Of a stretch of 64,000 nt of DNA, positions 1 to 11,449 are shown in pieces; the stretch's first letter is position 1; each line of letters begins with the position of its first letter. Below the pieces are notes generated by a model. The model did no database searches. It saw only the letters and a program-made list of their open reading frames with translations, and was not told the origin of the DNA. The position numbers and the translations under genes were made by a program. The stretch covers positions 642,810-706,809 of the forward strand of contig NW_019091386.1 in NCBI RefSeq assembly GCF_001949145.1, written 5' to 3'. The stretch is from Acanthaster planci. Its lineage: Eukaryota; Echinodermata; Asteroidea; Valvatida; Acanthasteridae.

Positions 1-386
1 CCATTGCCAGAAATCAGCAGCGTAAAATAGAAGCAGAGAGACTTAACCTTGGACACATTGCCACTAACGACCCCCTAAACAACACTAATCAGGTGGTTCA
101 GCCAAAAAGGGCTCCTCTGCGTAAATCAACAATATATTTGTGCATTTACTTTACCATGATCGTTGTAGCATGGGTTCCCACTACCATTGAAATCCATGTT
201 GCCATTTTTCAACAGGGTCTCACATTAAGCTTGTTAATACGTCAGTTTATTATTGGAAGTATTTCTATGTTGCAGTTGACCCTTGGGGCACTCTTTCTGA
301 CTTATACACAACTTGAACACAGACAAGTTCTATTTAATGCACTCAAAACAATCAGGAACAAACTAATGAGAGAAGCTGAACACTGA
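1..386 (+). CDS. Odorant-receptor-like GPCR, 3' part only
   Basis: The reading frame is open from the window edge (codons in phase from base 3) to the stop at 384-386. It encodes the C-terminal third of a seven-helix receptor. It begins in the third intracellular loop with IARNQQRKIEAERLNL, continues through TM6 (ending VVAWVP) and TM7 (LGALFLTYTQ), and ends in a short tail. It is almost identical to the second half of the receptor at 2092-3007. One difference at the end removes that copy's stop, so this protein ends NKLMREAEH instead of NKLM. The N-terminal two thirds, including the DRY motif, lie outside the window. It is a tandem paralogue or an alternative haplotype of the next copy. The family call rests on the full-length neighbours. 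Confidence 0.85.
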   Translation, partial: IARNQQRKIEAERLNLGHIATNDPLNNTNQVVQPKRAPLRKSTIYLCIYFTMIVVAWVPTTIEIHVAIFQQGLTLSLLIRQFIIGSISMLQLTLGALFLTYTQLEHRQVLFNALKTIRNKLMREAEH

Positions 387-765
387 CAGAAAAAAGATGC
401 ATGAATTGTATTAGTTCAGAGAAAGAAATCGTACTACATCTTCTAGAAAGATAAATGAAATATTTTAGATTAATCCTAAAAGTAAAGTGAATCAGGCAGT
501 AGAGATTGGATTTTGAGGGGAAAAACCCAAACGTTTGAGAATTTCATTCCTAATTTTTAGACTGCTAGATTTCACAAATATAAACATATCACATAGGACA
601 TAAAAATCTCTCTTATTGGCCAGAATTTTCCTGTTATATAGACAGAGTTTATGAGCATGAAGAGGCAACCCTGCATGTTAGGATGACAAGAATAGCAGCC
701 AGGTTTCTGATGAGAGTTGCCTCCCATAAAAACCTAATAAAACCAATAATGTTGTTATATTTTGA
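1..765 (+). repeat. Near-identical copy of 2637 to about 3425
   Basis: The last third of a receptor gene and about 380 bases of 3' flank occur twice, 2.64 kb apart, differing by a few substitutions and small indels. Similarity fades after about 765 here and 3425 there. Both copies start within a base of the same codon. That points to contig ends rather than a random duplication boundary. Confidence 0.85.
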
Positions 766-2091
766 CAGATGTAGATAGTTTGCCAGAAGAGGTATCTATA
801 TTTGCCAGAAAAAATATGGATATTTGACAGAACCAGTAACATTGTTATTGGTTTTGCAAACAACTAGGAGAATCAAGAGTGATGTGTGGAATGAGTTGGA
901 AGTCTGAGGCTTAAATGGTATTTAATGGCTTTTGCAGTAGAGTATCCACTTTAATGCCACACACTTCAAAACCAGCAATTAGAAATATCTGACAGGCTGC
1001 TGTGATTTCCTCAGAAATCAGTGTCTTTCATGGTTTTGCTGATCATGCACCAGAGCACTTCTGATTTATCAATGCTGTTATGCACCTGTCACAAACTGAC
1101 AGGCCAACAGATATGAGGGGGCACACTTTATGAAGCCCTGCCTAGGATGACAAACACATGACAACTTCAAGATGGATAAAGATAACATGGACAGAAGCAG
1201 CTTGGTAGACCAGAATAAGAAGGAGAGTTATCCGTTGGTTAGGCACAGATAGCAAACATTGTGCTGGAACACACTACTATAGCTGCATTACTCTTCACGT
1301 CTTTGGAGTGTGCTTCCTTGATACAAAACACAAGAAACTGTTGAGGACTAGCTCTATTGGACGGAAAAATAAACACCTCCTATCCACACAGACATCCATT
1401 TGCAGCACATTTGTGGGACTGCATGTTTATAACCAATCATTCTTGCTTATGCCCAAACCGTTGGAAGAGTAAGCAAGCTGTAGCGCAACGCACTCCACTG
1501 ACCAAAAAAACTTGACCATAATTTTGGGACGACAGGCTTTGGATTTACTGAAGCTGATGAACTGACAACATTCTGGAACTACAAGGCCGTCTGGGTCGCA
1601 CCTACTTGTTCTCCCGGACATAATACGAATGGCCAAGGGAGCTCCGGAAAGACTGGGCCTAACAGAAATCTTTCTTGGTGTGACTTCTAGAAAATAATCA
1701 CAGCCAGTCTACAGAAAGTCATCAAAGAAACAGGCAAGAAACCACAAGCTGGTATAGCACCTTCACGGAGGCATCTCATAGGCATTGCACGGCTATAATA
1801 CCCTACCGAATGGAAATGGACAATCTTCATGTACAGTTTCTACAGCAGCATTGCAGATCTGGTTCACAGCAGACTAATGTAGAAAATAAAGGACAAGCGC
1901 TTCTTAACTTCATAAGCAAGGTAGCAATGTGTTGCTGCCAGTAACATTTTCACCTGTGATAATTCACCAAATTAGTATTTTGTGTTTCAGCAAGTGCGTA
2001 GTAACCCGCCTTCTAAGCTGTTGAACTTTAGTAATGAGATTTCTGCTCTTTGTCTGGAACACTCCAAGAACCTCTAGATCCTCAGATTACA
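387..2091. other. Intergenic spacer
   Basis: Bases 387 to about 765 are 3' flank duplicated after 3007. The remainder, up to the ATG at 2092, holds only short random-looking reading frames. I recognise no gene, RNA or mobile element in it. The last few hundred bases are the presumed promoter and 5' untranslated region of the next receptor. Confidence 0.5.
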
Positions 2092-3007
2092 ATGGAGTTC
2101 AATGCCACTTCATCTACTACTGATTACGAGATAATTCCAACATTTGCCAGAGTGAGTGTCAATACAGTCGCAATAATCACATCTCTTATTTACCTCTGGG
2201 TCATTTCTTCTGTCTTTTTCTCTCAGACACTCAAAAATCCGTCCAATTTTTTTCTGGTGAGTTTATTTCTTGATGAATTACTCTGCATGATTGCATTACT
2301 TGTTTACAGTTCAGTTTTCCTGCAAAATAATTTCGATTTTGGCTACATGAAAGTACCACTTTTAATGTATAGCACAATAGGATTAACACCCATTAATAGC
2401 TACTTTCTGCATTCAACCGTGGTTGCAGCTGACAGATATTTCAAAATTGCTAAACCCATGCAATACATGCGATTCATGTCAAGCAAAGTATGCGTCTGTA
2501 TCATCCTGGTTGAGTGGGGTTTGTTGGTCATTTCTCATATTGTTTTGTTTTTTGCCAGCATGAGTGACTTTCCAGCAGACTATATCTCATTGATTGACAT
2601 ATTTAACAACTCATCCTTCATGATAAAACTTGTCANTCATTGCCAGAAATCAGCAGCGTAAAATAGAAGCAGAGAGACTTAACCTTGGACACATTGCCAC
2701 TAACGACCCCCTAAACAACACTAATCAGGTGGTTCAGCCAAAAAGGGCCCCTCTGCGTAAATCAACAATATATTTGTGCATTTACTTTACCATGATCGTT
2801 GTAGCATGGGTTCCCACTACCATTGAAATCCATGTTGCCATTTTTCAACAGGGTTTCTCATTAAGCTTGTTAATACGTCAGTTTATTATTGGAAGTATTT
2901 CTATGTTGCAATTGACCCTTGGGGCACTCTTTCTGACTTATACACAACTTGAACACAGACAAGTTCTATTTAATGCACTCAAAACAATCAGGAACAAACT
3001 GATGTGA
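2092..3007 (+). CDS. Odorant-receptor-like GPCR, broken, TM5 missing
   Basis: I chose the ATG at 2092 (MEFNATSS) because the N-terminal sequon at residue 4 matches the other receptors; an upstream TTG in frame has no support. The first 181 codons give TM1 to TM4, with NFFLVSLFLDELLC in TM2 and AADRYFKIAKPMQYMR after TM3. At the undetermined base 2636 the sequence jumps directly from the second extracellular loop (SSFMIKLV) to the third intracellular loop (IARNQQRKIEAERLNL), one frame off. By comparison with the receptor at 7874, about 22 codons containing TM5 are absent. TM6, TM7 and the tail follow, with a stop at 3005-3007. The lesion sits exactly on the ambiguous base, so an assembly join is more likely than a real mutation. 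Confidence 0.8.
2636..2636. other. Single undetermined base, probable contig join
   Basis: One n lies where the receptor sequence loses its TM5 segment and its frame. The sequence to its right restarts at the same point in the gene as window base 1. A compressed gap or a misjoined pair of haplotype contigs explains both facts. Confidence 0.7.
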
Positions 3008-5348
3008 GAAGCTGAACACTGACAGAAAAAAGATGCATGAATTGTATTAGTTCAGAGAAAGAAATCGTACTACATCTTCTAGAAAGATAAATGAAATATT
3101 TTAGATTGATCCTAAAAGCAAAGTGAACCAGGCAGTAAAGATTGGATTTTGAGGGAAAAACCCAAACATTTGAGAATTTCATTCCTAATCTATAGACTGC
3201 TAGATTTCACAAATATAAACATATCACATAGGACATAAAAAGCTACATTGTACTTTCCTCTTATTGGCCAGAATTTTCCTGTTATATAGACAGAGTTTAT
3301 GAGCATGAAGAGGCAACCCTGAATGTTAGGATTACAAGAATAGTAGCCAGGTTTCTGATGAGAGTTGCCTCCAATAAAAAGCTAATAAAACCACAAACGT
3401 CACTATGTTTTGAAAGATGTGGGTGGTAAACTGGAACCAAAACATGCCCCCCATCCATATCAACATTGGTTGCTTAGTGACAGGCCTCCAAAGAAGACAC
3501 CTGTAGACAGGGAAATAAAAGTGGCAAATATTCCAGACTCTGTTTCAAGGCCCAAAGCAGCAGCACAGCTCGTCACTCAGGCCTGCAGGCACCGTGAAAA
3601 ATGAAATGTGTCTCCATATGACATGAACGTGTACTGAGATGAACCTTTCATCTGAAATCTGTGATTCAGTTTTTCAAACACATGTTAAACGAAACAACAT
3701 TTTATGGCTACATTGTTAATTTAGCTGTGGTTGCTTCTTACATGCACAGGTACAAACACATGTACATGTATCGTACCGTATTTCAAAACTGCACAATGCA
3801 CATAGTGGCAGGGTCAATAAAATCATGTTTTTAAGGAAATGAAAATTTAGATTTGTAAAGTTTGAAGCAATTTCTTTTATTGAAGTCATATTAAAAATAC
3901 ATGTACTTGTCAACCATTTTACTTTGTTTAAAACATTCATTGTAAATTAGCCAGCTTAACTGAATGTTATTGAAAGTCAAAGTATAACTATTCCTATCTG
4001 CAACAGTATGTGGCTTGTCTTAAAATCTCTCTGGGAATTTATCTTTTTTTGTGTGTTTTTTGGGAGATAAAATCCTACTAAGTGCATGCATCCAAGCACA
4101 TAAAGGTTTACAACCGAGAAGTGGAAGAACTAATTGATGAAAGTTGTTAATGTGTCAAAAGGAAGATGTATTCATGCAAGATGAGATAAACACTTGTGTC
4201 ACATACATGTAATAATGAACACAAATTAAACAAGTGATATAAAGTCACATGTACGTAAGTTTAGTATGCCATTTGACACATGTAAGTTAATAAGGGCCAC
4301 TACCAGGTTTGAATTATGGAATTTACATTAGATCACAGAAATTGAATTTAAAAAATCAAATTGTGGTTTTGTGGTATTTGTGATTTTTAAAAAAGATTTT
4401 TGCTACTGATTCAAGTCTTGGTTTGAAATCAATGATTTAGATCATGATCTGAAATCAATTCTCTACATGTAAATCAAGTGATTTCAACCAAACAATCCTG
4501 CGTCCTGGACAGAGATGTTCCTTGGGCAGTCTCTCTGATAATACTCATAAAGCAAAGACAGGCAAGTTTGTCGTGATGCCATCAAAACAGTCAAAAACAA
4601 ATTAATACTTTAAGTAAAATGTTGGTAGATTGGAAGAGCTTCAAGTAGTGTAGGCAGGCGTGTACAAGTACAGTAAGTAGATGGATTGTGAAATCACTTT
4701 TCATATGGTGGAAATGTAATGTGTACATTGCACGATGCTGTGTCTAATTCAAACATGTAACTTTATGAAATTTGTTTTGGACAACAGTGTCAGTAATTAA
4801 AATACATGTACTTTGTAAATCCTTTGTAAATGCTTTGTACAACTTTTGAGCTGTGTGAAATTTAATGACATCTGGAAGAGTACATTTAGAGAACTGTGCC
4901 AATTTCTGGGAGAAAAAAAGGACAGAAAGGAAACATGTACATGTAGTCCTTCAATTTAAACAAAATCAAATGTATGTGTACATGTAACATGCTGTGTAAT
5001 GTATTTTAAGTGTTATTGTTTACTCATTATTATTACTGGAGTAAACTCAGATAATGACAAAGTAGAAGTGAACGCATGAACAATTTGTTACACCAGTCAG
5101 TTGCATCATTAAACCTCAAGGTCTGCAATAAATGCACAAACACATGTGACTGGGCACAGAGAATTGTCTGAAAAGTTGACATTAATGGTTTCTCTCCATT
5201 CAAGAGGTTCACTGTGACACTTGGGATTCCTATGCTACTTCACAAAATGTGAAAGGTCAGGAGATGGGAATGAACACCGCAAACTTGCGCAAAGGAACAG
5301 AAAGCCAGCAGTAAACAGAAATGGGCTTTGCAAGGAGTTCAATTTCAG
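3008..5348. other. AT-rich spacer with duplicated 3' flank
   Basis: Bases 3008 to about 3425 repeat the flank after base 386. The rest is AT-rich, with many copies of the TACATGTA/ACATGTAC palindrome. I see no coding sequence with receptor-like or other recognisable content. One short A/T-rich stretch around 4320-4490 has weak internal repeats of an AAATCAA-type word. Confidence 0.5.
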
Positions 5349-6570
5349 CAGGGCTCGCAAAATTTTTAAAAATGTAGTTGCCCTTCGGGAAGGGGAGTCT
5401 AAAATCTGGTTGCCCAAACATCATTTTCAGTTGCCCGACAAGGAAGTTTTAGCCACACATGGTCTCCAAGCTTTCAGTAATTACAGTCATTTTCTTAGTT
5501 CCCGATCACTTGAAATGAACAGGCCTGGGGGCCAACCCACCCTTTTGCTATTGCTCTGCAGCATTGCATGCTAAGACAACTTCCTTTTTGAAAGGTAAAA
5601 TAAAAGTCTTGCAGTACAAATTCTACTCCCAGAAAATTTCAAGAAAAGGAATTCTGGCTAAATTTCCAATTCACGCTTCGATGTTTGTTGACAGTTTGTC
5701 AAAAATCACGGGAGCACAAAAAAATCAACACCGGAAAAACTTACAGGTCGGTAGGTCACTCACTATGCAGATTCCATGAACGTTTTTCCTAGGTTCGGAT
5801 CTCGCATGCAAGTACATGTACAAACGTCGTGAACTCAACTACGAGTGCGTAACAGATTTGTATGTGACATAATGGGTTCGTCAACTTTGCGGTGTGCGGG
5901 GATTTGTGGTCGACGGCTCACTGAGTAGTGAAGTTAAGTCAAAATTTATGCAGGCTATCCATGTTGACGCACTGAAATTCTAATAGACTGTATAAACTAA
6001 TCCCCTTTAAAATAAGACATGCTTTACTTGAAAATATGCTTGTTAAAATGGTTTGGGTTGAGAAATGGGCTTACGCTTGACTACTTTTTTGTGTAAAGAA
6101 ATTTTTGAAGCGATCCAGAACTGGCTAAACCGATCCAGAACTAGGAAAAGTGTCGTCATCACTTTTGTCGATCTTGTAAGACAAATTAAAAGTTCAGAAT
6201 TTGAAAATATACAAGTACATGTACAAGGTAGACCTCTGACCGCATTTCATTGGAATTTGATGATAATTGAGCGTAGTATGACTAAATATAGTTTTAGCAA
6301 TCCGGAACAAGGAAAACGACTGATTCGACCACGGTGCACCTACCCGAACATGTACAGTCACGCAACATCAAGGTTGGGATGTTGCTCTTTTTTTAGTGGT
6401 CTTACGATCCTGTTTTGGTGCATGGTGCTGAAATGTCGAAAACGCCAGGCAAAAAAATGTGTTGCCGAAAACAGGTGCTTGCCCGTCGGGCTGGCAGCCT
6501 GGAACATGTGGCTACCCGACAGAATATTTTGGTTGTCCGAGACATCAGACTACCGATTCTACAAGCCCTG
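5349..6570. mobile_element. Non-autonomous DNA transposon-like element, about 1.2 kb
   Basis: The left end reads CAGGGCTCGCAAAAT and the right end, read on the opposite strand, CAGGGCTTGTAGAAT, so the segment has imperfect terminal inverted repeats. Subterminal TTGCCCGACA-like words also occur in inverted positions near both ends. The flanking 8-mers (AATTTCAG and AATTAAAA) match only in part, so a target duplication is doubtful. CAGGG-starting ends with 8-bp duplications suggest hAT-like transposons, but no transposase is encoded. The 168-codon frame inside (6065-6571) resembles no family I know and stops on the right terminus. Confidence 0.45.
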
Positions 6571-7873
6571 AATTAAAAGTGATTAGTGGATAGTTCACAG
6601 CATGTCTCAGAAAAAAATCAACAATACAGTAATGGCGCCCCCAATTTGTCTTCATTAAACATTAACATGTATGCACATTATTTGTACTTATTTGAAAAGT
6701 ATAATTCATTACCTGTGAAGTTTTTAAAAAGAGCCAATTGATTCGGTTCCCAATGCTGTGTGTGCTAACAATGACATACACTTACACATGGGTCTGCTGT
6801 AGGTGCTTGATTACTGTGGCAATTTCTGAACTTAAAAAAAAAAAATTGGACGTGCTTTTAAACTGCATTGCATCACTGTGCAATTGAAATGCATTCTCTA
6901 CTTCTGCTGCCATGGTGACCAGGCTGCGCAAGAAAGACCCCATTCACAAAAAGACAAAGTAAGACCACGCCTCAATATGCAATTAAGAAAAGTCAATAAC
7001 TGCTCCCACTTTCCTGAGCAAAAAGGGAGAGTGTGTCTCTGTTAAGTGAGATTCCGTGTAATTATGCCAGGGCATGTAGTTACCAATGCACTTCAACTTA
7101 ATACCAGCAGTTCAGTTTTTGAACTCCAATTAAAGCCACACGTGCTGATGAGCACAATATTGCAACAGATTTGGCACAACTACATGAACAGTTTCTTCCA
7201 GGAGAGAAAACAAGAAGTCACAACTTTGGGACCAAACACTCTAAATTCTGCCTTTCTTCTGAGGCAGAAAGCCTCATCGGTTTAAAAAGAGCAAGAAAAA
7301 AACCCGGAGGTATGATCAGAAAAAGTGTCGGGAAATGGACAACAATCAACATGGAGGAACAACCACCCTACACTTTAGCCTTTGCAAGACTTTCTTGAAC
7401 TCTGCACGTGTCAGCTTTTCTCGTGGCTGCAGCTGAAGAAAGCTCCCAGCCATCTTTTGCTTGTGTGAGGCTCAACTCACTTGACACTGTGGGAACTGCT
7501 TGGACACAGACATGTACCATGATGGCATGTGATTTGCATTACTAAATCACTCTTGGACATCACAGAATGTGTTCTAGACTTCTAAAATCGAAGGAACACG
7601 AACAAGAAGAAAATTGGACCCAAATTTGTACAAATGATCTAAATGGAAATCATCTTTGAAGGCTTCCATAGTGACAGGACGACAATATCCGCTTCAGCCA
7701 GACTAGAGGCCCTGATCTTTCTCCTTAGGCTTTAACACCACAACACTCAATGCCACCCAAGGCAAGAGACACTTGTACCAACACCATCAAATTTCACGTT
7801 TTCTAAGATAACAAGCTGAAGGCTTAGTGGATCAGCATCCAGGAGAACACTACTAAATTCCTCCCAGAGTACA
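6571..7873. other. Spacer upstream of the 7874 receptor
   Basis: No gene is recognisable. The stretch includes an A10 tract near 6835. The final 400 bases are the presumed 5' flank and leader of the receptor at 7874. Confidence 0.4.
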
Positions 7874-8840
7874 ATGGAGTACAATGACTCTTCATCAAAC
7901 AACTTCCTCTCCACTGGTCATTCTCCGCTGTTGGTGGGGGTCACAGTTCTACTAGCCACAATCGTCTCCCTGATGTACTTGTACATCGTATTGTCCGTAG
8001 TTTTCACACGAAGACTCCGCACGCAATCCAACTGTTTTCTGGTGAGTCTGTTCCTTGATGAAATCCTGCTGATCCTGGCAGTTACTGTGAGCTCTGTCCT
8101 GATTATATTTCACCACGACAACAAAATCCTGATTTGTGTGGTCACATATGCAAACACAACGGGTATATCGGGCTACTTTCTGAACTGCGCCGTCGTTGCT
8201 GCTGACAGATATTTCAAAATCGCACGGCCAATGCACTACATGAACAGGATGTCTGAGAAAGTCTGCGCTATTATAATTTTGGCTGTGTGGGTTCTGTCAA
8301 TTACTACTAATGTTATTCCATTTACCGGTCTGCCTACTGCTGAGCACATGTCAATGTATGAATTGTTTTTGAATCAAACTTTTAGGCAAAAAGCCGCCCT
8401 GCTGTTCAATATTTATGCCCTGCCCTGCTTGATTCTTCATGCAGCATTTGTGATTGGCCTGGTGGTCATTGCCAGAAATCAACAGCGTAAAATTGAAGCC
8501 GAGCGAATCAACCTAGGAAATGTGGCTGCCGATAATCTTGCTAACGGCAATAATCGGGAACGACCCCAGCGCGCACGCTCATCAAAATCAACATGGTATT
8601 TGTGCATCCACTTTGCCGCCATCATTGTAGCCTGGGTGCCAACTGTCGTCTCTCTCAATGTTTTCGTTTCATTGCTGAAGCTGCCCAAGAGCTCTCACCT
8701 CATCGTTATATTTGCTTTGACTGGTATCTCTGGATTACAAATGATTCTAGGGGGGGCTGTTTCTTGTATATTCACAGAAGGACCATAAAGAGGTCCTGTG
8801 CAATGTATGCAAACGTATCAAAAGTAAATTCAAGTGCTAG
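7874..8840 (+). CDS. Odorant-receptor-like GPCR with a frameshift in a G run
   Basis: The ATG at 7874 starts MEYNDSSSNN, with an N-glycosylation sequon at residue 4. Seven helices follow: TM2 has NCFLVSLFLDEI, TM3 ends VVAADRYFKIARPMHYM, TM5 has a proline (YALPCL), loop 3 has IARNQQRKIEAERINLGN, and TM6 has VAWVP. As written the frame ends at 8788 after 304 codons, with an aberrant tail. The break is in the G7 run just after 8749. One frame over, the normal family ending appears (GLFLVYSQKDHKEVL, then KSKFKC) and stops at 8838-8840. An uncounted homopolymer base is the simplest explanation, so I annotate the full span. A genuine recent inactivating indel cannot be excluded. Confidence 0.8.
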
Positions 8841-9378
8841 TATACTTGGCCAAAAAGGTAACACAAGTTGATAAAATATAGTTTTAAATTTGCAACAAAT
8901 CGCTTGCTCTGCTTTGACTAATTTGCATAGGACTTGAGTTGTTCTTGTGATAGCTAGTGGTTCATAGAGTCCAGAACTGCATTTTTTTCAGCAAACGGAC
9001 TGAACTAGAGAATGCCACGACTGAATCAGTTTGACCGAGCCCGCACTAATTGGAATGCTCGATGAGGGTATGTCAGCAAGGGATGAGGCTGCGCATTCCA
9101 AGTCCACGAATTGACAATCGGTAGACTCAGTAAGAGACACTGAAAGTGTGTCAGATTGTCCAAGAAGCGGTAGACTTCGAGTGACGATGCCCAATCAAGA
9201 TCAGTATATCATTTTGCAATACCTCCGTGATTGACACCGACAGGCAAGGCAGACACCCAGATGAACGAATTACAGGGTTAGTGCTTGACTTCATGCCGAA
9301 AGACTCTTATGGGGTTCTCCCGCTCACGGCAGATCACTGTCGGCGTAGATTGGCATGGGCCTGCGCAAGCCATACTGT

Positions 9379-9434
9379 ACATGTACCCATGTCTGACTGT
9401 CTGACATACATGTACAGGTGTACATGTACATGCA
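9379..9434. repeat. ACATGTAC palindrome cluster
   Basis: Several overlapping copies of the self-complementary word GTACATGTAC lie within 56 bases. The same word is scattered through the window (for example 13446, 17166, 25590, 29085, 49060). It behaves as a genome-wide low-complexity repeat. Confidence 0.6.
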
Positions 9435-9984
9435 CCCCGGTATATGACAGCTGTGATTGGTCAAAGGGCTACAGGGTGGGGCTTATATTAATGGACTAAT
9501 CTATTGCAACCGAGTGTCACACAAGGTGCACATGTCTGTATGCCGAAGTTCACAAGCACAAATTGTATCTTGCATGCTTATGGAAAACTACATGTTGGGA
9601 GATAATCTTCCTAGAGATACCCCTGTATACGTAGCAAACTTTATCCACAATCCCAAATTTGGCACACCAAGCCGCATTTGTCCCATAGTGCTGTTAAGCC
9701 CGATGTGAGCACAGAAAGGTAGGCGACACTATCACACCTCACTTCACATTGAAGCTGACAAGTGCTCAAAGCAAATTTTTGAGCGAACCCCCACCATCAA
9801 AAAAAAAAAAATTTAATGGAGTTGGCACGCGGTCAAAAATACAACAGACTCGGAAGTGAAGAGGTTAGAGGCAGAATGCAATTAGCATGGATTCTCAGTA
9901 AGGGTGGTTTCAATATCTTCATAGCAAATTGAAAAAAAAATTACCTTTCCATTAGTTGCAATCCATTTCAGGGCCATCAATAGC

Positions 9985-10240
9985 CTGTTAACAAGCCGAC
10001 AGGCAAGTTTCCAATTTGGGAAGACACTTAGCCTCCTCTTCAGTAATTGATGAACTATCCTGTGATCATGCATGGGGGACAGGGGGTCCTCGGTGATGAC
10101 TCGATGTACATACATGTAATTGGAGGCATGTAACTCAATGAGATGAGGACTGTCTTCTTTTGGACTATTTCTTTTTCGGGAAGAAGGTACCAACACAGCA
10201 GCTGTGTCAGTGCTCATGATGTAAGTCTTATGATCCGGTC
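9985..10240 (+). promoter_or_regulatory. Conserved distal upstream block, receptor 11450
   Basis: This segment, about 1.45 kb before the ATG, contains GCCATCAATAGCCTGTTAAC, then GACAGGCA, CTGTGATCATGCATGGGGGA and TTGGAGGCATGTAA. The words recur in the same order upstream of the other subgroup A receptors, and in part before subgroups B and C. It may be a promoter or enhancer, or simply younger duplicated DNA. Confidence 0.3.
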
Positions 10241-11139
10241 ATGTTGCCTACAAACTGCATACCATAAAGATAGACTTCTACTCTCAGAGCACAAAGCATT
10301 TCACAAATAAGCAACTGATGAGGTAAAACAACAGAACTTTCTGCTGTAAGTTCTTTTTCCTGTTTGTGAGAATACACTTTGACTGAATGACAAACACCAA
10401 ATTCACCCGATTTGTGCTGCTCCCTGTTTGTTGTTAACATAAAAGACAAGCACAATATCATCTTGGGATTGACATTTTTCGTTGTACTGTACAGGACATG
10501 TACCTGCCGTGAAAGTGTTTGCTGCCAACTCTTGGATGGATTTACATGTATACTCCCTGCAGTATGCACTCTGCACACACCCAATACTGCAGGTGTGTGA
10601 GCCTCGTTTACTTCTGGTTTATTTCTGCATATCACCGACTTCATCAAACTTTACTATGCACTGAAATGACTCCAGTTATTCAGTTTTCTGAGGTCCATAA
10701 AACCTGTTTACACGAGTGTAGATGAGATGAGGAATTAAGCTGACAACTCCAAGGGAGGCAGTAAGATAGAAGCTCTTCTTAGCAGGCCATTTCCATATTG
10801 ATGGAACTTTCTGTTGGATAGCCAGACTAACACTGTTGCTGTTTCTGCTTGTTCTTGGAGAGCTGTGTGCGAGTGACCATTAGCTCAATCGGCCAGCACT
10901 GATACCCAGATCAAAGATGCAAGAGGATATTTTCACTCAAGTCTGTGGCATTTGGACATCAGAAATGTGTTCTCTTTTACGCTCTGGAGTGTTACACTCA
11001 CTGCCTCTTACTGCTGTGCTTTGAAATCACATCTCAGACGACTGCCTGGAACTTCCAACTTGTCTATTTCCAGTGATAAATCAGCGATCTGAGCCACTAG
11101 TGGACTACGGTACCACAGCGACACTAGTTAGACATGCTA

Positions 11140-11205
11140 GAAACTCCAAGCGGCTCACAGCCATTATTCCATGCTGTCAGCAAGCCAGAGTCAGGCCAGT
11201 ATAAC
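11140..11205 (+). promoter_or_regulatory. Conserved proximal upstream block, receptor 11450
   Basis: AACTCCAAGCGGCTCACAGC, then CATTATTCCATGCTGTCAGC, lies about 0.3 kb before the ATG. It recurs at about 15045 and 22660, and more loosely at 18710 and 25985, always at a similar distance from a receptor start. It is a candidate core promoter or leader. Confidence 0.3.
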
Positions 11206-11449
11206 TCAATATTTACAAACTGCATCAAGAGGGCGCAGCTCTGAGTGAATGGTTTGTAAAGAGAGTATCTTGACCAGACTGCCTCCTGAAAGGTTTGTCT
11301 TAAACTATGTGTAGTTAAAATCCCAAAGAAACATGTAGAAAGTGTGTGTGAGGTAAGCCTTGGTGTTGTAATCAACACGGTATAACCAGAGAGGAACCCA
11401 CCATAATTTGTTTTCACTTTGTGCGTGTGGGTTTCTGTTCATTTTCACT

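Larger units (their letters stand above)
8841..11449. other. Spacer upstream of the first subgroup A receptor
   Basis: The first 800 bases are unremarkable apart from an ACATGTAC cluster. From about 9650 onward the spacer aligns with the spacers before 15360 and 22975. Shared words include CATTTGTCCC, a Lys-poor A/T stretch with TTGGCAC, and the blocks annotated at 9985 and 11140. No reading frame shows family-like coding content. Confidence 0.5.

Noticed and set aside
6065-6571. 168-codon frame as a gene
   Set aside because: It lies inside the inverted-terminal element, stops at its edge and has no recognisable domain or paralogue.
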